Notes under the pieces: model-generated
What the model was told of the DNA's origin: nothing
Seen by the model: the letters and a program-made list of their open reading frames with translations, nothing else
Databases searched by the model: none
NCBI RefSeq assembly: GCF_016863635.1
Contig: NZ_BOPG01000004.1
Location: forward strand, 108,210 to 172,209
Direction: 5' to 3'
Length of the DNA: 64,000 nucleotides
From: Virgisporangium aurantiacum
GTDB lineage: Bacteria > Actinomycetota > Actinomycetes > Mycobacteriales > Micromonosporaceae
Shown: piece after piece, positions 34,818 through 43,024 of the stretch
How the letters are laid out: each line of letters opens with the position of its first letter
Numbering within the stretch: the stretch's first letter is position 1
Made by a program: the position numbers and the translations under genes

Positions 34818-36251
34818 ATGGCAAGGCTCCACCGTGTGGTCATGGCCGCGCTCACCATCACCGCGACCGTCGCCGCCGCGACGGTCACCAGCGTGGTCAC
34901 CACCAACCTCACCGCCGCACCGGCCTCGGCCGCGACGGTCACCCCCGGTACCAACTACGTGTTCGTGAACCGCAACAGCGGCAAGGCGATGGACCTCTGG
35001 GAGTGGTCCACCGCCGACGGCGCGCCGATCAACCAGTTCACCCGCAACGACCTCGCCGTGCAGCAGTGGCAGTTCGTCGACGTCGGCAGCGGCTACTACC
35101 AGATCCGCTCGACGCACAGCGGCAAGGTCCTGGAGGTTCCCGACGCCACCGACGGGGCGCAGGTCGTCCAGCGGTCCTCGTCGTCGGGCAACACCCGCCA
35201 GCACTTCCGGCTGGCGGACTCGTCGGGCGGCTACGTGCGGTTCATCAGCCGGCACTCCAACAAGGCCGTCGAGGTCTGGGAGTGGTCGACGGCCGACGGC
35301 GCGCACGTGGTCCAGTACACCGACCTGGACGGGGCCAACCAGCAGTGGCAGCTCGCCACCGTCGGCAGCAACCCCGGCAACCCGGGCACCCCGCAGACCG
35401 GCCTGGCCGGCTGGGCGACCCAGAACGGCGGCACCACCGGTGGTGGCAGCGCCGCCACCACGACCGTTACCAGCGCGTCGGCGCTGACCACCGCGCTCGC
35501 CTCCACCAGCGCCGCGGTGATCCGGGTCTCCGGCACGATCTCCTGCTCGGGCATGCTCCGCGTGCGCTCGAACAAGACGATCCTCGGCAACTCCGGCGCC
35601 ACGATCTCCGGCTGCGGCTTCAACATCAACGGCGACCGCAACGTCATCATCCGGAACCTGAACTTCCGGAACTGGGACGACGACGCGATCAACGTGCAGG
35701 AGTCGGCCACGAACATCTGGATCGACCACAACAGCTTCACCAACGGCTACGACGGCGCCGTGGACATCAAGCGCGGCTCCGACTTCATCACCGTCTCGTG
35801 GAACCGGGTCTTCGGCCACGACAAGTCGATGCTGCTCGGCCACAGCGACGACAACGGCAGCCAGGACCGCGGCCACCTGCGGGTGACCTACCACCACAAC
35901 TGGTTCGACGGCAGCAACCAGCGCCACCCGCGGGTCCGGTTCGCCAACCCGGTGCACGTCTACAACAACCTGTACAGCAACGTGGGCGGCTACGGCGTGG
36001 CCTCCACCGAGGGTGCCGGTGTGCTCGTCGAGGGCAACTACTTCGAGAACACCAGCGACCCGTACCACCTGGGTGAGGCCGACTCCGGCCCGGGAACGCT
36101 CGTCGCGCGGAACAACTGCTTCGTCAATTCCGGCTCCGGCCAGGCGGGCGGCAGCGTGGGCAGCATCCCCTACTCGTACTCGGTCGACACGGCCTGCAAC
36201 GTGAAGTCCATCGTCTCCGGCGGCGCCGGCGCCGGGCGGATCAGCGTCTAA
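34818..36251 (+). CDS. Secreted pectate lyase with N-terminal ricin-type carbohydrate-binding domain
   Basis: 477 residues. Signal peptide ending near APASAA (residue 39), a ricin B-type lectin/CBM13-like domain (about 45-185, repeats of [20 protein letters not shown] and QQWQF/QQWQL), a Gly/Thr/Pro linker, then a family-1 pectate lyase beta-helix (about 200-477) with [40 protein letters not shown] and [17 protein letters not shown] motifs carrying Ca-binding Asp and catalytic Arg/Lys residues. Cleaves polygalacturonate by beta-elimination outside the cell. Start ATG 34818 follows GGAGG. Two LacI-type operators lie upstream and a strong terminator downstream. Confidence 0.93.
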   Translation: MARLHRVVMAALTITATVAAATVTSVVTTNLTAAPASAATVTPGTNYVFVNRNSGKAMDLWEWSTADGAPINQFTRNDLAVQQWQFVDVGSGYYQIRSTHSGKVLEVPDATDGAQVVQRSSSSGNTRQHFRLADSSGGYVRFISRHSNKAVEVWEWSTADGAHVVQYTDLDGANQQWQLATVGSNPGNPGTPQTGLAGWATQNGGTTGGGSAATTTVTSASALTTALASTSAAVIRVSGTISCSGMLRVRSNKTILGNSGATISGCGFNINGDRNVIIRNLNFRNWDDDAINVQESATNIWIDHNSFTNGYDGAVDIKRGSDFITVSWNRVFGHDKSMLLGHSDDNGSQDRGHLRVTYHHNWFDGSNQRHPRVRFANPVHVYNNLYSNVGGYGVASTEGAGVLVEGNYFENTSDPYHLGEADSGPGTLVARNNCFVNSGSGQAGGSVGSIPYSYSVDTACNVKSIVSGGAGAGRISV

Positions 36252-36272
36252 GAGTCACGGTTCAACAGCGAT

Positions 36273-36314
36273 CCCGGCCTCCTACCGCAGCATGACCAGC
36301 GGTGGGAGGCCGGG
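36273..36314 (+). terminator. Terminator after pectate lyase
   Basis: CCCGGCCTCCTACCGC and GCGGTGGGAGGCCGGG form a 16-bp stem with one G-U pair and a 10-base loop, 21 bases after the stop codon. Confidence 0.88.
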
Positions 36315-36345
36315 ACTCGCAGGTGCGCCCGCTACCCTAGGCCGG

Positions 36346-37512
36346 GTGAAGGCTCCCCGACTCCGGTTCCGCCGCTCGGCAGCGGCCGCGGCGATCGCGG
36401 CCACGGTCGTCGTGGGTGGGTGTGCGTTCGGCGACCCGCCGCCCGATGAGGCCGGCACGCCACCGAAGCTGCCGACGCCCAGCACGGCGTCCAGTGGGCC
36501 AGACGAAGAGGCCGAGCTCAACATCGCCTCCACGGTCATCGCCCAGAACCTCGCGGTTCCGTGGGCGATCGCGTTCCTGCCCGACGGGTCGGCCCTCGTC
36601 ACCGAGCGCGACAACCGCCGCATCGTCAAGCTCGGCCCGGAGCAGAACGCCGACGGCCTGGTCGTCACCCCGGTGCAGACGATCGAGGAGGCGTACTCGG
36701 GCGGTGAGGGCGGCCTCATGGGCATCGCCCTCTCCCCCACGTACGACACCGACAAGACGCTGTTCATCTACTACACGACCCGTACCGACAACCGGATCGC
36801 GAAGCTGGTGCTCGGCCAGCCGCCGACACCGATCGTCACCGGCATCCCGGTGTCGGGCATCCACAACGGCGGCCAGATCAAGTTCGGCCCCGACGGCTTC
36901 CTGTACGCGGGCACCGGCGACGCCTCGAACAGCGGCCTGTCGCAGGACGTGAACAGCCTCGGCGGCAAGATCCTGCGGATGACCGCCGACGGGCAGCCGG
37001 CGCCCGGCAACCCGTTCGGCAATCTGGTGTGGTCCTTCGGACATCGCAACGTGCAGGGCTTCGCGTGGGCGAAGAATGGACGCATGTTCGCCACCGAGTT
37101 CGGCCAGAACACCTGGGACGAGGTCAACGCGGTCGAGGCCGGCAAGAACTACGGCTGGCCGACGGTCGAGGGCATCGGCCAGAACCCGGCGTTCGTCGAC
37201 CCGATCGTCCAGTGGAAGACCGACGAGGCCTCGTGCTCGGGCGCGGCAATGCTGGAGAACGTCTACATCACGGCCTGCCTGCGCGGCGAACGCGTCTGGA
37301 TGGTGCAGACCACCGCCACCGGTGGCACGCTGGGCGCGCCGAAGTCGGTGCTCAACAAGTCGTACGGGCGGTTGCGGGCGGCGGTCGTCGCGCCCGACGG
37401 GTCGATCTGGATCAGCACGTCGAACAAGGACGGTCGCGGGTCGCCGAAGCCGGAAGACGATCGGATCATCCGCGTCATCATCGCCAACGCCGGCGAGGCA
37501 GGTAAGGGTTGA
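36346..37512 (+). CDS. Lipoprotein PQQ-dependent sugar dehydrogenase family (LppZ-like)
   Basis: 388 residues. N-terminal lipoprotein signal with lipobox VVGGC (mature Cys near residue 25), then a glucose/sorbosone dehydrogenase six-bladed propeller: [88 protein letters not shown] and the final [15 protein letters not shown]. Equivalent in position to M. tuberculosis LppZ. Whether it binds PQQ and oxidises sugars is untested. Start GTG 36346 is preceded by TACCCT and 7 bases (leaderless). The stop overlaps the next start. Confidence 0.92.
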   Translation: MKAPRLRFRRSAAAAAIAATVVVGGCAFGDPPPDEAGTPPKLPTPSTASSGPDEEAELNIASTVIAQNLAVPWAIAFLPDGSALVTERDNRRIVKLGPEQNADGLVVTPVQTIEEAYSGGEGGLMGIALSPTYDTDKTLFIYYTTRTDNRIAKLVLGQPPTPIVTGIPVSGIHNGGQIKFGPDGFLYAGTGDASNSGLSQDVNSLGGKILRMTADGQPAPGNPFGNLVWSFGHRNVQGFAWAKNGRMFATEFGQNTWDEVNAVEAGKNYGWPTVEGIGQNPAFVDPIVQWKTDEASCSGAAMLENVYITACLRGERVWMVQTTATGGTLGAPKSVLNKSYGRLRAAVVAPDGSIWISTSNKDGRGSPKPEDDRIIRVIIANAGEAGKG

Positions 37513-39113
37513 GCCTTCAGGGCTTCCGGGTGCGGGCGCGGGCCACGCGCCTGACCCTGCGTCGGCAGATCCGGCGATCGTCGTTCCTGCGCCGCCCGCG
37601 CGTGCGGCGCACGTTCTCCGCGATCGGCGTGGTCGCGATCTCGCTCATCGGCGTGGTCATCGGCGTGCTGCTGGCCGGCAGCACCACCGACGACGTCGGC
37701 CCGTTCCAGGCGAAGTACTCCGCCACGCCGTCGCTCACCGGCGGCACCGAGGTGGCCATCCCGCCGCTCGGCTCGCTGCACCTGGCCAGCCACTACGGTC
37801 CGGCGCACCTGCAGGTCACCCTGCAGGCCCTCGACCAGAAGCGCACCGAGGCCATCGTCACCGACCCGAACGCGCTGGAGAACGCCAGCGACAACGCGGT
37901 CGAGGACGTCTCCCGCGGTGTGCGACGGCTGATCTGGCAGGTGGCCGGCGCGTCCGTGCTGGGCGCGATGCTGCTCGGCGCGATCATCTACCGGAACACC
38001 CGCCGGGTCGCGGGTTGCGGCGCGATCGCGCTGGTCGTGGTGCTGGGCACCGGGTTGAGCGCCGCGGGCACGTTCCGCGCGCAGTCGATCCAGGAGCCGC
38101 GGTTCGAGGGCCTGCTCGTCAACGCGCCGGCCGTCGTCGGTGACGCGCGGGCGATCGCCGACCGGTACGAGGAGTACCGCGACCAGTTGCAGCGGCTGGT
38201 GGCCAACGTGGGCCGCATCTACGGGACGGTGTCGAACCTGCCCGTCTACGAGCCCGACACCACCACGACCCGCGTGCTGCACGTCTCCGACCTGCACCTG
38301 AACCCCGCCGCCTGGTCGATCATCCGCACGGTGGTCGAGCAGTTCGACATCGACATGGTGGTCGACACCGGCGACATCAACGACTGGGGCAGCGAACCCG
38401 AGTCGTCCTATGTGGACGCGATCGCCGCGCTGCGCGTCCCCTACGTCTACATCCGCGGAAACCACGACTCCGCCGCGACGGCGGCCGCGGTGGCGCGGCA
38501 GCCGAACGCGACCGTCCTCGACAACACCGTGACCGAGGTCGACGGCCTGGTGATCGCGGGGATCTCCGATCCCCGCTTCACCCCCGACAAGACCGCCGAC
38601 GGCGCGGCGTCGGTCGAGGGGACGGGCGAGTCGCTGGCCGCCACGATCCGGGTGGCCGGGCGGCCGGTGAACTTCGCGATGGTGCACGACCCGATCGCCG
38701 CCGGGCCACTGGCCGGCGTGGTGCCCGTCGTGCTGGCCGGGCACCGGCACGAGCGCGAGGTGACCCGCATCGACCAGCAGGACGGCAAGATCCCGCCGCT
38801 GGGCCGCACGCTGTTGATGGTGGAGGGCTCCACCGGCGGCGCCGGCCTGCGCGGGCTGGAGGACGAGAAGCCGACCCCGCTGGAGATGTCGGTCCTCTAC
38901 TTCGACGACGTCGACAAGTCGTTGCAGGCGTACGACGAGATCACGGTCGGCGGCACCGGCGAGTCCGAGGTGACGCTGCAGCGCAACCTCGTCCGCCCCG
39001 ACGACAAGGCCCCGGTGGTCCGCAACCCGTCCCCGTCGGGCGGCTCCCCGTCCGGCTCCGGTTCGTCGTCCTCCTCGGGCTCCCCGTTCCCGGGATCCCC
39101 CACGCCGTCCTAG
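37509..39113 (+). CDS. Membrane-anchored metallophosphoesterase
   Basis: 534 residues. One membrane helix near residues 38-57 and two more near 153-170 and 179-197, then a calcineurin-like domain with all metal motifs: [30 protein letters not shown] and LAGHRHE. The C-terminal ~30 residues are a Ser/Gly/Pro tail of unknown purpose. Substrate unknown. The start is a TTG at 37509 that overlaps the upstream stop (TTGA), so the gene is translationally coupled to the LppZ-like gene. Membrane topology places the catalytic domain probably outside. Confidence 0.9.
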   Translation: MSLQGFRVRARATRLTLRRQIRRSSFLRRPRVRRTFSAIGVVAISLIGVVIGVLLAGSTTDDVGPFQAKYSATPSLTGGTEVAIPPLGSLHLASHYGPAHLQVTLQALDQKRTEAIVTDPNALENASDNAVEDVSRGVRRLIWQVAGASVLGAMLLGAIIYRNTRRVAGCGAIALVVVLGTGLSAAGTFRAQSIQEPRFEGLLVNAPAVVGDARAIADRYEEYRDQLQRLVANVGRIYGTVSNLPVYEPDTTTTRVLHVSDLHLNPAAWSIIRTVVEQFDIDMVVDTGDINDWGSEPESSYVDAIAALRVPYVYIRGNHDSAATAAAVARQPNATVLDNTVTEVDGLVIAGISDPRFTPDKTADGAASVEGTGESLAATIRVAGRPVNFAMVHDPIAAGPLAGVVPVVLAGHRHEREVTRIDQQDGKIPPLGRTLLMVEGSTGGAGLRGLEDEKPTPLEMSVLYFDDVDKSLQAYDEITVGGTGESEVTLQRNLVRPDDKAPVVRNPSPSGGSPSGSGSSSSSGSPFPGSPTPS

Positions 39114-39119
39114 CGCACC

Positions 39120-39133
39120 TGGGAGCGCTCCCA
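39120..39133. promoter_or_regulatory. CebR/CelR-type cellulose-regulon operator
   Basis: TGGGAGCGCTCCCA is a perfect 14-bp palindrome identical to the operator bound by the LacI-family regulators CebR (Streptomyces) and CelR (Thermobifida), which are released by cellobiose. It lies 197 bases upstream of the LPMO start, with no other gene between. Confidence 0.88.
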
Positions 39134-39329
39134 AAACGTGGGACGGTGGCAGAAATTGTTGCCCCATCGGGCGGATCATCGATGAGTCGAACGATGCACG
39201 TCAATCAGTCGATGTGAAGCGATGCCTGAAATCGACCTGGTTGCGCAGGTCAGCGCGGCTCTAGCCGATACGGGGGCGTTTGACTACCGTCATCACACCA
39301 ATCCACCCCCATGATTGGAGTGAGTCCAG

Positions 39330-40016
39330 ATGAAAGCGACCGGCCGCCAACGGTTCGTGCTCCCCGCGATCATCGCTCTCGCCGCCGCCCTGCTGACCGT
39401 CACCCCCGGGCCGGCATCGGCGCACGGCACCACCATCGACGCCCCGTCCCGCAACTACGGGTGCTGGGCCCGGTGGGGCAACCAGTTCCAGAACCCGGCC
39501 ATGCAGACCCAGGACCCGATGTGCTGGCAGGCCTGGCAGACCGACACCAACGCGATGTGGAACTGGAACGGCCTCTACCGCGAGAACGTGCAGGGTAACC
39601 ACCAGGCCGCCATCCCCAACGGTCAGCTCTGCAGCGCCGGGCGCACCGGCGACGGCCGGTACCGGGCCATGGACAACATCGGCAACTGGCAGGCGAAGAA
39701 CGTCTCGCGCAGCTTCACGGTCCAGCTGCTCGACCAGGCCGGACACGGCGCCGACTACATCCGCCTGTACGTGACGAGGCAGGGCTTCAACCCGCTCACC
39801 CAGGCGCTCGGCTGGAGCAACCTCGAACTGCTGGCCCAGGTCGGCTACACCCCCTCGGCCCAGTGGACCAGGGTCACCACGCCGTTCAACGGGTTCCAGA
39901 TGAACATCCCCGTCACCGCCAACGGCCGCACCGGCCGCCACATGGTCTACGCGGTGTGGCAGGCGAGCCACATGGACCAGTCCTTCTACTTCTGCTCGGA
40001 CGTGAACTTCGTCTGA
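39330..40016 (+). CDS. Lytic polysaccharide monooxygenase (AA10)
   Basis: 228 residues. Signal peptide of 31 residues ending in PASA, so the mature enzyme begins with His32, the first ligand of the copper histidine brace; the second is His139 in DQAGHGADY. Conserved blocks include HGTTIDAPSRNYGCW, MDNIGNWQAKN, YVTRQGFNPLTQALGW and the terminal FYFCSDVNF. Cleaves crystalline cellulose or chitin oxidatively outside the cell; the CebR operator suggests cellulose. No binding module is attached. Start ATG 39330 follows GGAGTGAG. Followed by a strong terminator. Confidence 0.95.
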   Translation: MKATGRQRFVLPAIIALAAALLTVTPGPASAHGTTIDAPSRNYGCWARWGNQFQNPAMQTQDPMCWQAWQTDTNAMWNWNGLYRENVQGNHQAAIPNGQLCSAGRTGDGRYRAMDNIGNWQAKNVSRSFTVQLLDQAGHGADYIRLYVTRQGFNPLTQALGWSNLELLAQVGYTPSAQWTRVTTPFNGFQMNIPVTANGRTGRHMVYAVWQASHMDQSFYFCSDVNFV

Positions 40017-40024
40017 CGGAGACC

Positions 40025-40061
40025 CCGCCCACGCCGGTCCTCCCACAGCCGGCGTGGGCGG
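40025..40061 (+). terminator. Terminator after LPMO gene
   Basis: Perfect 13-bp stem (CCGCCCACGCCGG / CCGGCGTGGGCGG) with an 11-base loop, 8 bases after the stop codon. Confidence 0.9.
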
Positions 40062-40086
40062 CTCCTTCGAGAGGCTTGGAGACTGC

Positions 40087-41172
40087 ATGGCGACCAGCGG
40101 CCGGCGCGGTGCGGCGGTCGCGGTCGCGCTGTCGCTGGCGCTCATCGTGGTCGCGGCGATCGCGATCCGGGACCGCTCGGGGCCGGATCAAAGGCAGGGG
40201 ACGGCCGCGGAGCACGGCCACGGCGACGGAAACCGGTCCGGTGCCGGTCAGCTCATCGCCGGCGCCCCGGCGCTCGCCGTTCCCGACGCGGCCGTGCGGA
40301 CCGTCGCCACCGGGCTCGACACCGTGACGGCGATCGCGTTCCGCCCCGACGGCACCGCGCTGGTGGGCGAACGGCGCACCGGTCGCATCGTCGCCGTCCG
40401 GCCGGACGGGCAGGCGTCGGTGTTCGCGACGCTTTCCGGGGTGCTCGGCCTCACGGTGTACGCCGACGGAACCGTGTACGCGCTGCAGACGTCCACTGAG
40501 GACAATCGCGTGGTGCGGGTGCACGGCAACGGAACCGTCGAGCCGGTGCTCACCGGGATCCCGCGCGGCGCGGCCCGGAACGGCGGTGCGGTGGTGGCCG
40601 GCCCGGACGGCATGCTCTACGTCGCCACCGGCGACGCCGGCGACGAAACCGCGGCGGCCGACCCGAAATCGTTGGCCGGCAAGGTGCTCCGCCTGACACC
40701 GGGCGGCACACCCGCGCCGGGCAACCCGGTGCCCGACTCGATGGTCTACTCGCGCGGCCACCGCGATCCGCAGGGCCTCGCCTGGTACGGCCAGACCGAC
40801 CTGTTCCTCGCCGAGGCCGGCTCGACCCCGGACGGCGCACCCGACCGGCACGACGAGCTCAACCTGATCCAGGCCAACGGCGACTACGGCTGGCCGGCGG
40901 CGACGGGCTTCACCCGCGACCGGAAGTACGTCACGCCGGTGGCCGCCTGGCAGCCGGGCGAGGCCGGGTTCGGTGGACTGGCGGTGCAGGGCGGACGCGT
41001 CTACCTCGCCGGCACCAAGCTGTACCGGATCTGGCTGGAGGGCACCGAGCCGCAGACCCTGCTCGACGGGAAGTTCGGGCGGCTCCGGGCCATCGCGACC
41101 GCACCCGACAACGCGGTGTGGGTCGCGACGGCCGACACGCTGATCCGGATCGCTCCGGAAGCACTCAACTAA
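40087..41172 (+). CDS. Membrane-anchored PQQ-dependent sugar dehydrogenase family protein
   Basis: 361 residues. One N-terminal membrane helix or uncleaved signal (about 8-28), a His/Gly/Ala-rich linker, then a sugar dehydrogenase propeller with [80 protein letters not shown] and [18 protein letters not shown]. Paralogous to the gene at 36346 but not a lipoprotein. Fungal relatives of this fold donate electrons to LPMOs, and this gene follows the LPMO gene by 70 bases, so such a partnership is possible. A terminator separates the two. ATG 40087 is preceded by TTGGAGA. Confidence 0.9.
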   Translation: MATSGRRGAAVAVALSLALIVVAAIAIRDRSGPDQRQGTAAEHGHGDGNRSGAGQLIAGAPALAVPDAAVRTVATGLDTVTAIAFRPDGTALVGERRTGRIVAVRPDGQASVFATLSGVLGLTVYADGTVYALQTSTEDNRVVRVHGNGTVEPVLTGIPRGAARNGGAVVAGPDGMLYVATGDAGDETAAADPKSLAGKVLRLTPGGTPAPGNPVPDSMVYSRGHRDPQGLAWYGQTDLFLAEAGSTPDGAPDRHDELNLIQANGDYGWPAATGFTRDRKYVTPVAAWQPGEAGFGGLAVQGGRVYLAGTKLYRIWLEGTEPQTLLDGKFGRLRAIATAPDNAVWVATADTLIRIAPEALN

Positions 41173-42649
41173 GGCGCTGGATGATCAGTTCGCGGACGGT
41201 CTTCGCGTCGGCCTGACCGCGCGTCTCCTTCATGACCGCGCCGACCAGGACGCCGGCCGCCGCGACCTTGCCGTCGCGGATCTTCGCCGCGACGTCGGGG
41301 TTCGCCGCGATCGCGGCGTCGACGGCCGCGGTGAGCGCGCCGGTGTCGGAGACGACCTCCAGCTTGCGGGCGGCCATCACCTCGGCGGGCGTCCCCTCAC
41401 CGGCGAGCACGCCTTCGAGCACGGTGCGGGCCAGCTTGTCGGTGAGCTTGCCGTCGTCGACCAACTTCTGCAGCGCCGCGACGTGCTCCGGCGTCACCGG
41501 CAGCGCCGCCAGGTCGACGCCGTCGGCGTTGGCGCGCCGGGCCAGCTCGCCGAGCCACCACTTGCGGGCCGCCTCCGGGGTGGTGCCGGCGGCGATCGTC
41601 GCCTCGACCAGTTCGAACGCGCCCGCGTTGGCGAGCGACTGCATGTCGAGGTCGCTGAGCGACCATTCCTGCTGCAGCCGCAGCCGTTTGGCCCGCGGTG
41701 CCTCGGGCAGCCCCGCCTTGAGCTCCTCGACCCACGCCGGATCGGGTGCGATCGGCACCAGGTCGGGCTCCGGGAAGTAGCGGTAGTCGGTGGCGGTTTC
41801 CTTGCTGCGGCCCGAGGTGGTGTCGCCGGTGTTCTCGTGGAAGTGGCGGGTCTCCTGCGTGATCGAGCCGCCCGCGCGGAGAACCGCGGCCTGGCGCAGC
41901 ATCTCCGACTGCACCGCGCGCTCGACCGAGCGCAGCGAGTTGACGTTCTTGGTCTCGGTGCGGGTACCCCACTCCTCGCCCGGCCGGTTCAGCGACGTGT
42001 TGACGTCGCACCGCATCGAGCCCTGCTCCATGCGCACGTCGGAGACGTCGAGGCCGCGCAGCAGGTCGCGCAGCGCGGTGACGTACGCGCGGGCGACGAC
42101 CGGCGCCTTCGCCCCGGTGCCGGGGACCGGCTTGGTGACGATCTCGACCAGCGGGATGCCGGCGCGGTTGTAGTCCACAAGGGACTCGGTGGCACCGTGG
42201 ATGCGACCGGTGGCGCCGCCGATGTGCAGCGTCTTGCCGGTGTCCTCCTCCAGGTGCACGCGCTCGATGCCGACCCGCACGATCTCACCGTCGACGTCGA
42301 CATCCAGGTAACCGTCGACGCACAGCGGCTCGTCGTACTGGCTGATCTGGAAGTTCTTCGGCATGTCGGGGTAGAAGTAGTTCTTCCGCGCGAACCGGCA
42401 CCAGGTGGCGATGGTGCAGTTGAGGGCGAGGCCGATGCGGATGGTCGCCTCGATGGCGGCCCGGTTGGCCACCGGCAGGCTGCCGGGCAGGCCCAGGCAC
42501 ACCGGGCACACCTGGGTGTTGGGTTCGGCACCGAACTCCGTGGGGCAGCCGCAGAACATCTTGGTGTTCGTGCCCAGCTCCACGTGCGTCTCGAGCCCGA
42601 TGACCGGCTCGAACCCGTCGACCACGCCTTCGACCGTCGTACTCGTCAC
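41165..42649 (-). CDS. gatB: Asp-tRNA(Asn)/Glu-tRNA(Gln) amidotransferase subunit B
   Basis: 494 residues. GatB cradle domain ([47 protein letters not shown], with zinc-binding cysteines) and a C-terminal helical plus YqeY-like tail domain that binds tRNA. With GatA and GatC it converts misacylated Glu-tRNA(Gln) to Gln-tRNA(Gln), the route used by most actinobacteria. The start is set at GTG 42649 because TACGCT stands 7 bases before it on the minus strand (leaderless promoter) and the residues before it are not conserved. Ends in an 8-base overlap with the convergent dehydrogenase gene. It is separated from gatA by accessory genes. Confidence 0.95.
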   Translation of the reverse strand: MTSTTVEGVVDGFEPVIGLETHVELGTNTKMFCGCPTEFGAEPNTQVCPVCLGLPGSLPVANRAAIEATIRIGLALNCTIATWCRFARKNYFYPDMPKNFQISQYDEPLCVDGYLDVDVDGEIVRVGIERVHLEEDTGKTLHIGGATGRIHGATESLVDYNRAGIPLVEIVTKPVPGTGAKAPVVARAYVTALRDLLRGLDVSDVRMEQGSMRCDVNTSLNRPGEEWGTRTETKNVNSLRSVERAVQSEMLRQAAVLRAGGSITQETRHFHENTGDTTSGRSKETATDYRYFPEPDLVPIAPDPAWVEELKAGLPEAPRAKRLRLQQEWSLSDLDMQSLANAGAFELVEATIAAGTTPEAARKWWLGELARRANADGVDLAALPVTPEHVAALQKLVDDGKLTDKLARTVLEGVLAGEGTPAEVMAARKLEVVSDTGALTAAVDAAIAANPDVAAKIRDGKVAAAGVLVGAVMKETRGQADAKTVRELIIQRLS

Positions 42650-42767
42650 GCCGCCCAGCGTAGTGGCCGCGCCGATGGGCACGCAGCCGGGTTAACTCAA
42701 GGTCGACGAATAATGCGAGACGTCGCTGGGTAAACCTGGAGCACAGCTTTCCAGGGAGGAACGAACG

Positions 42768-42935
42768 ATGCCGGTCCATTTCCGTAAGCGGATGAAGTTC
42801 GGCCCGCTCATCTTCAACTTCGGCAAGAGCGGCTTCACCTCGTGGGGTATCAAGATCGGCCGCTGGTCGTGGAACTCGAAGACCCGCGCGCAGCGGGTCG
42901 ACCTTCCGGGTCCCACAAGTTGGAGCAGCCGCTAG
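42768..42935 (+). CDS. DUF4236-type microprotein
   Basis: 55 residues starting MPVHFRKRMKFGPLIFNFGKSGFTSWGIKIG and ending in DLPGPTSWSSR. The order Phe-Arg-Lys...Gly-Pro...Asn-Phe-Gly-Lys-Ser-Gly...Trp-Gly-Ile-Lys-Ile-Gly...Leu-Pro-Gly matches the short basic DUF4236 family, whose role is unknown; copies are often found near phage- or stress-related genes. Ribosome binding site GGGAGGA lies 7 bases upstream of the ATG. A hairpin terminator follows, just ahead of the TIR-STAND gene. Confidence 0.8.
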   Translation: MPVHFRKRMKFGPLIFNFGKSGFTSWGIKIGRWSWNSKTRAQRVDLPGPTSWSSR

Positions 42936-42958
42936 GCACCCCAACCCCCGCAGGAAAC

Positions 42959-42987
42959 GGCCCGGTGAGTCCCGTACTCACCGGGCC
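42959..42987 (+). terminator. Terminator between DUF4236 and TIR-STAND genes
   Basis: Perfect 12-bp stem (GGCCCGGTGAGT / ACTCACCGGGCC) with a 5-base loop, 24 bases after the DUF4236 stop. Confidence 0.88.
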
Positions 42988-43024
42988 GTCGTGTTCGGTG
43001 GGTGTCGTCCGTCAGGATGTAACC

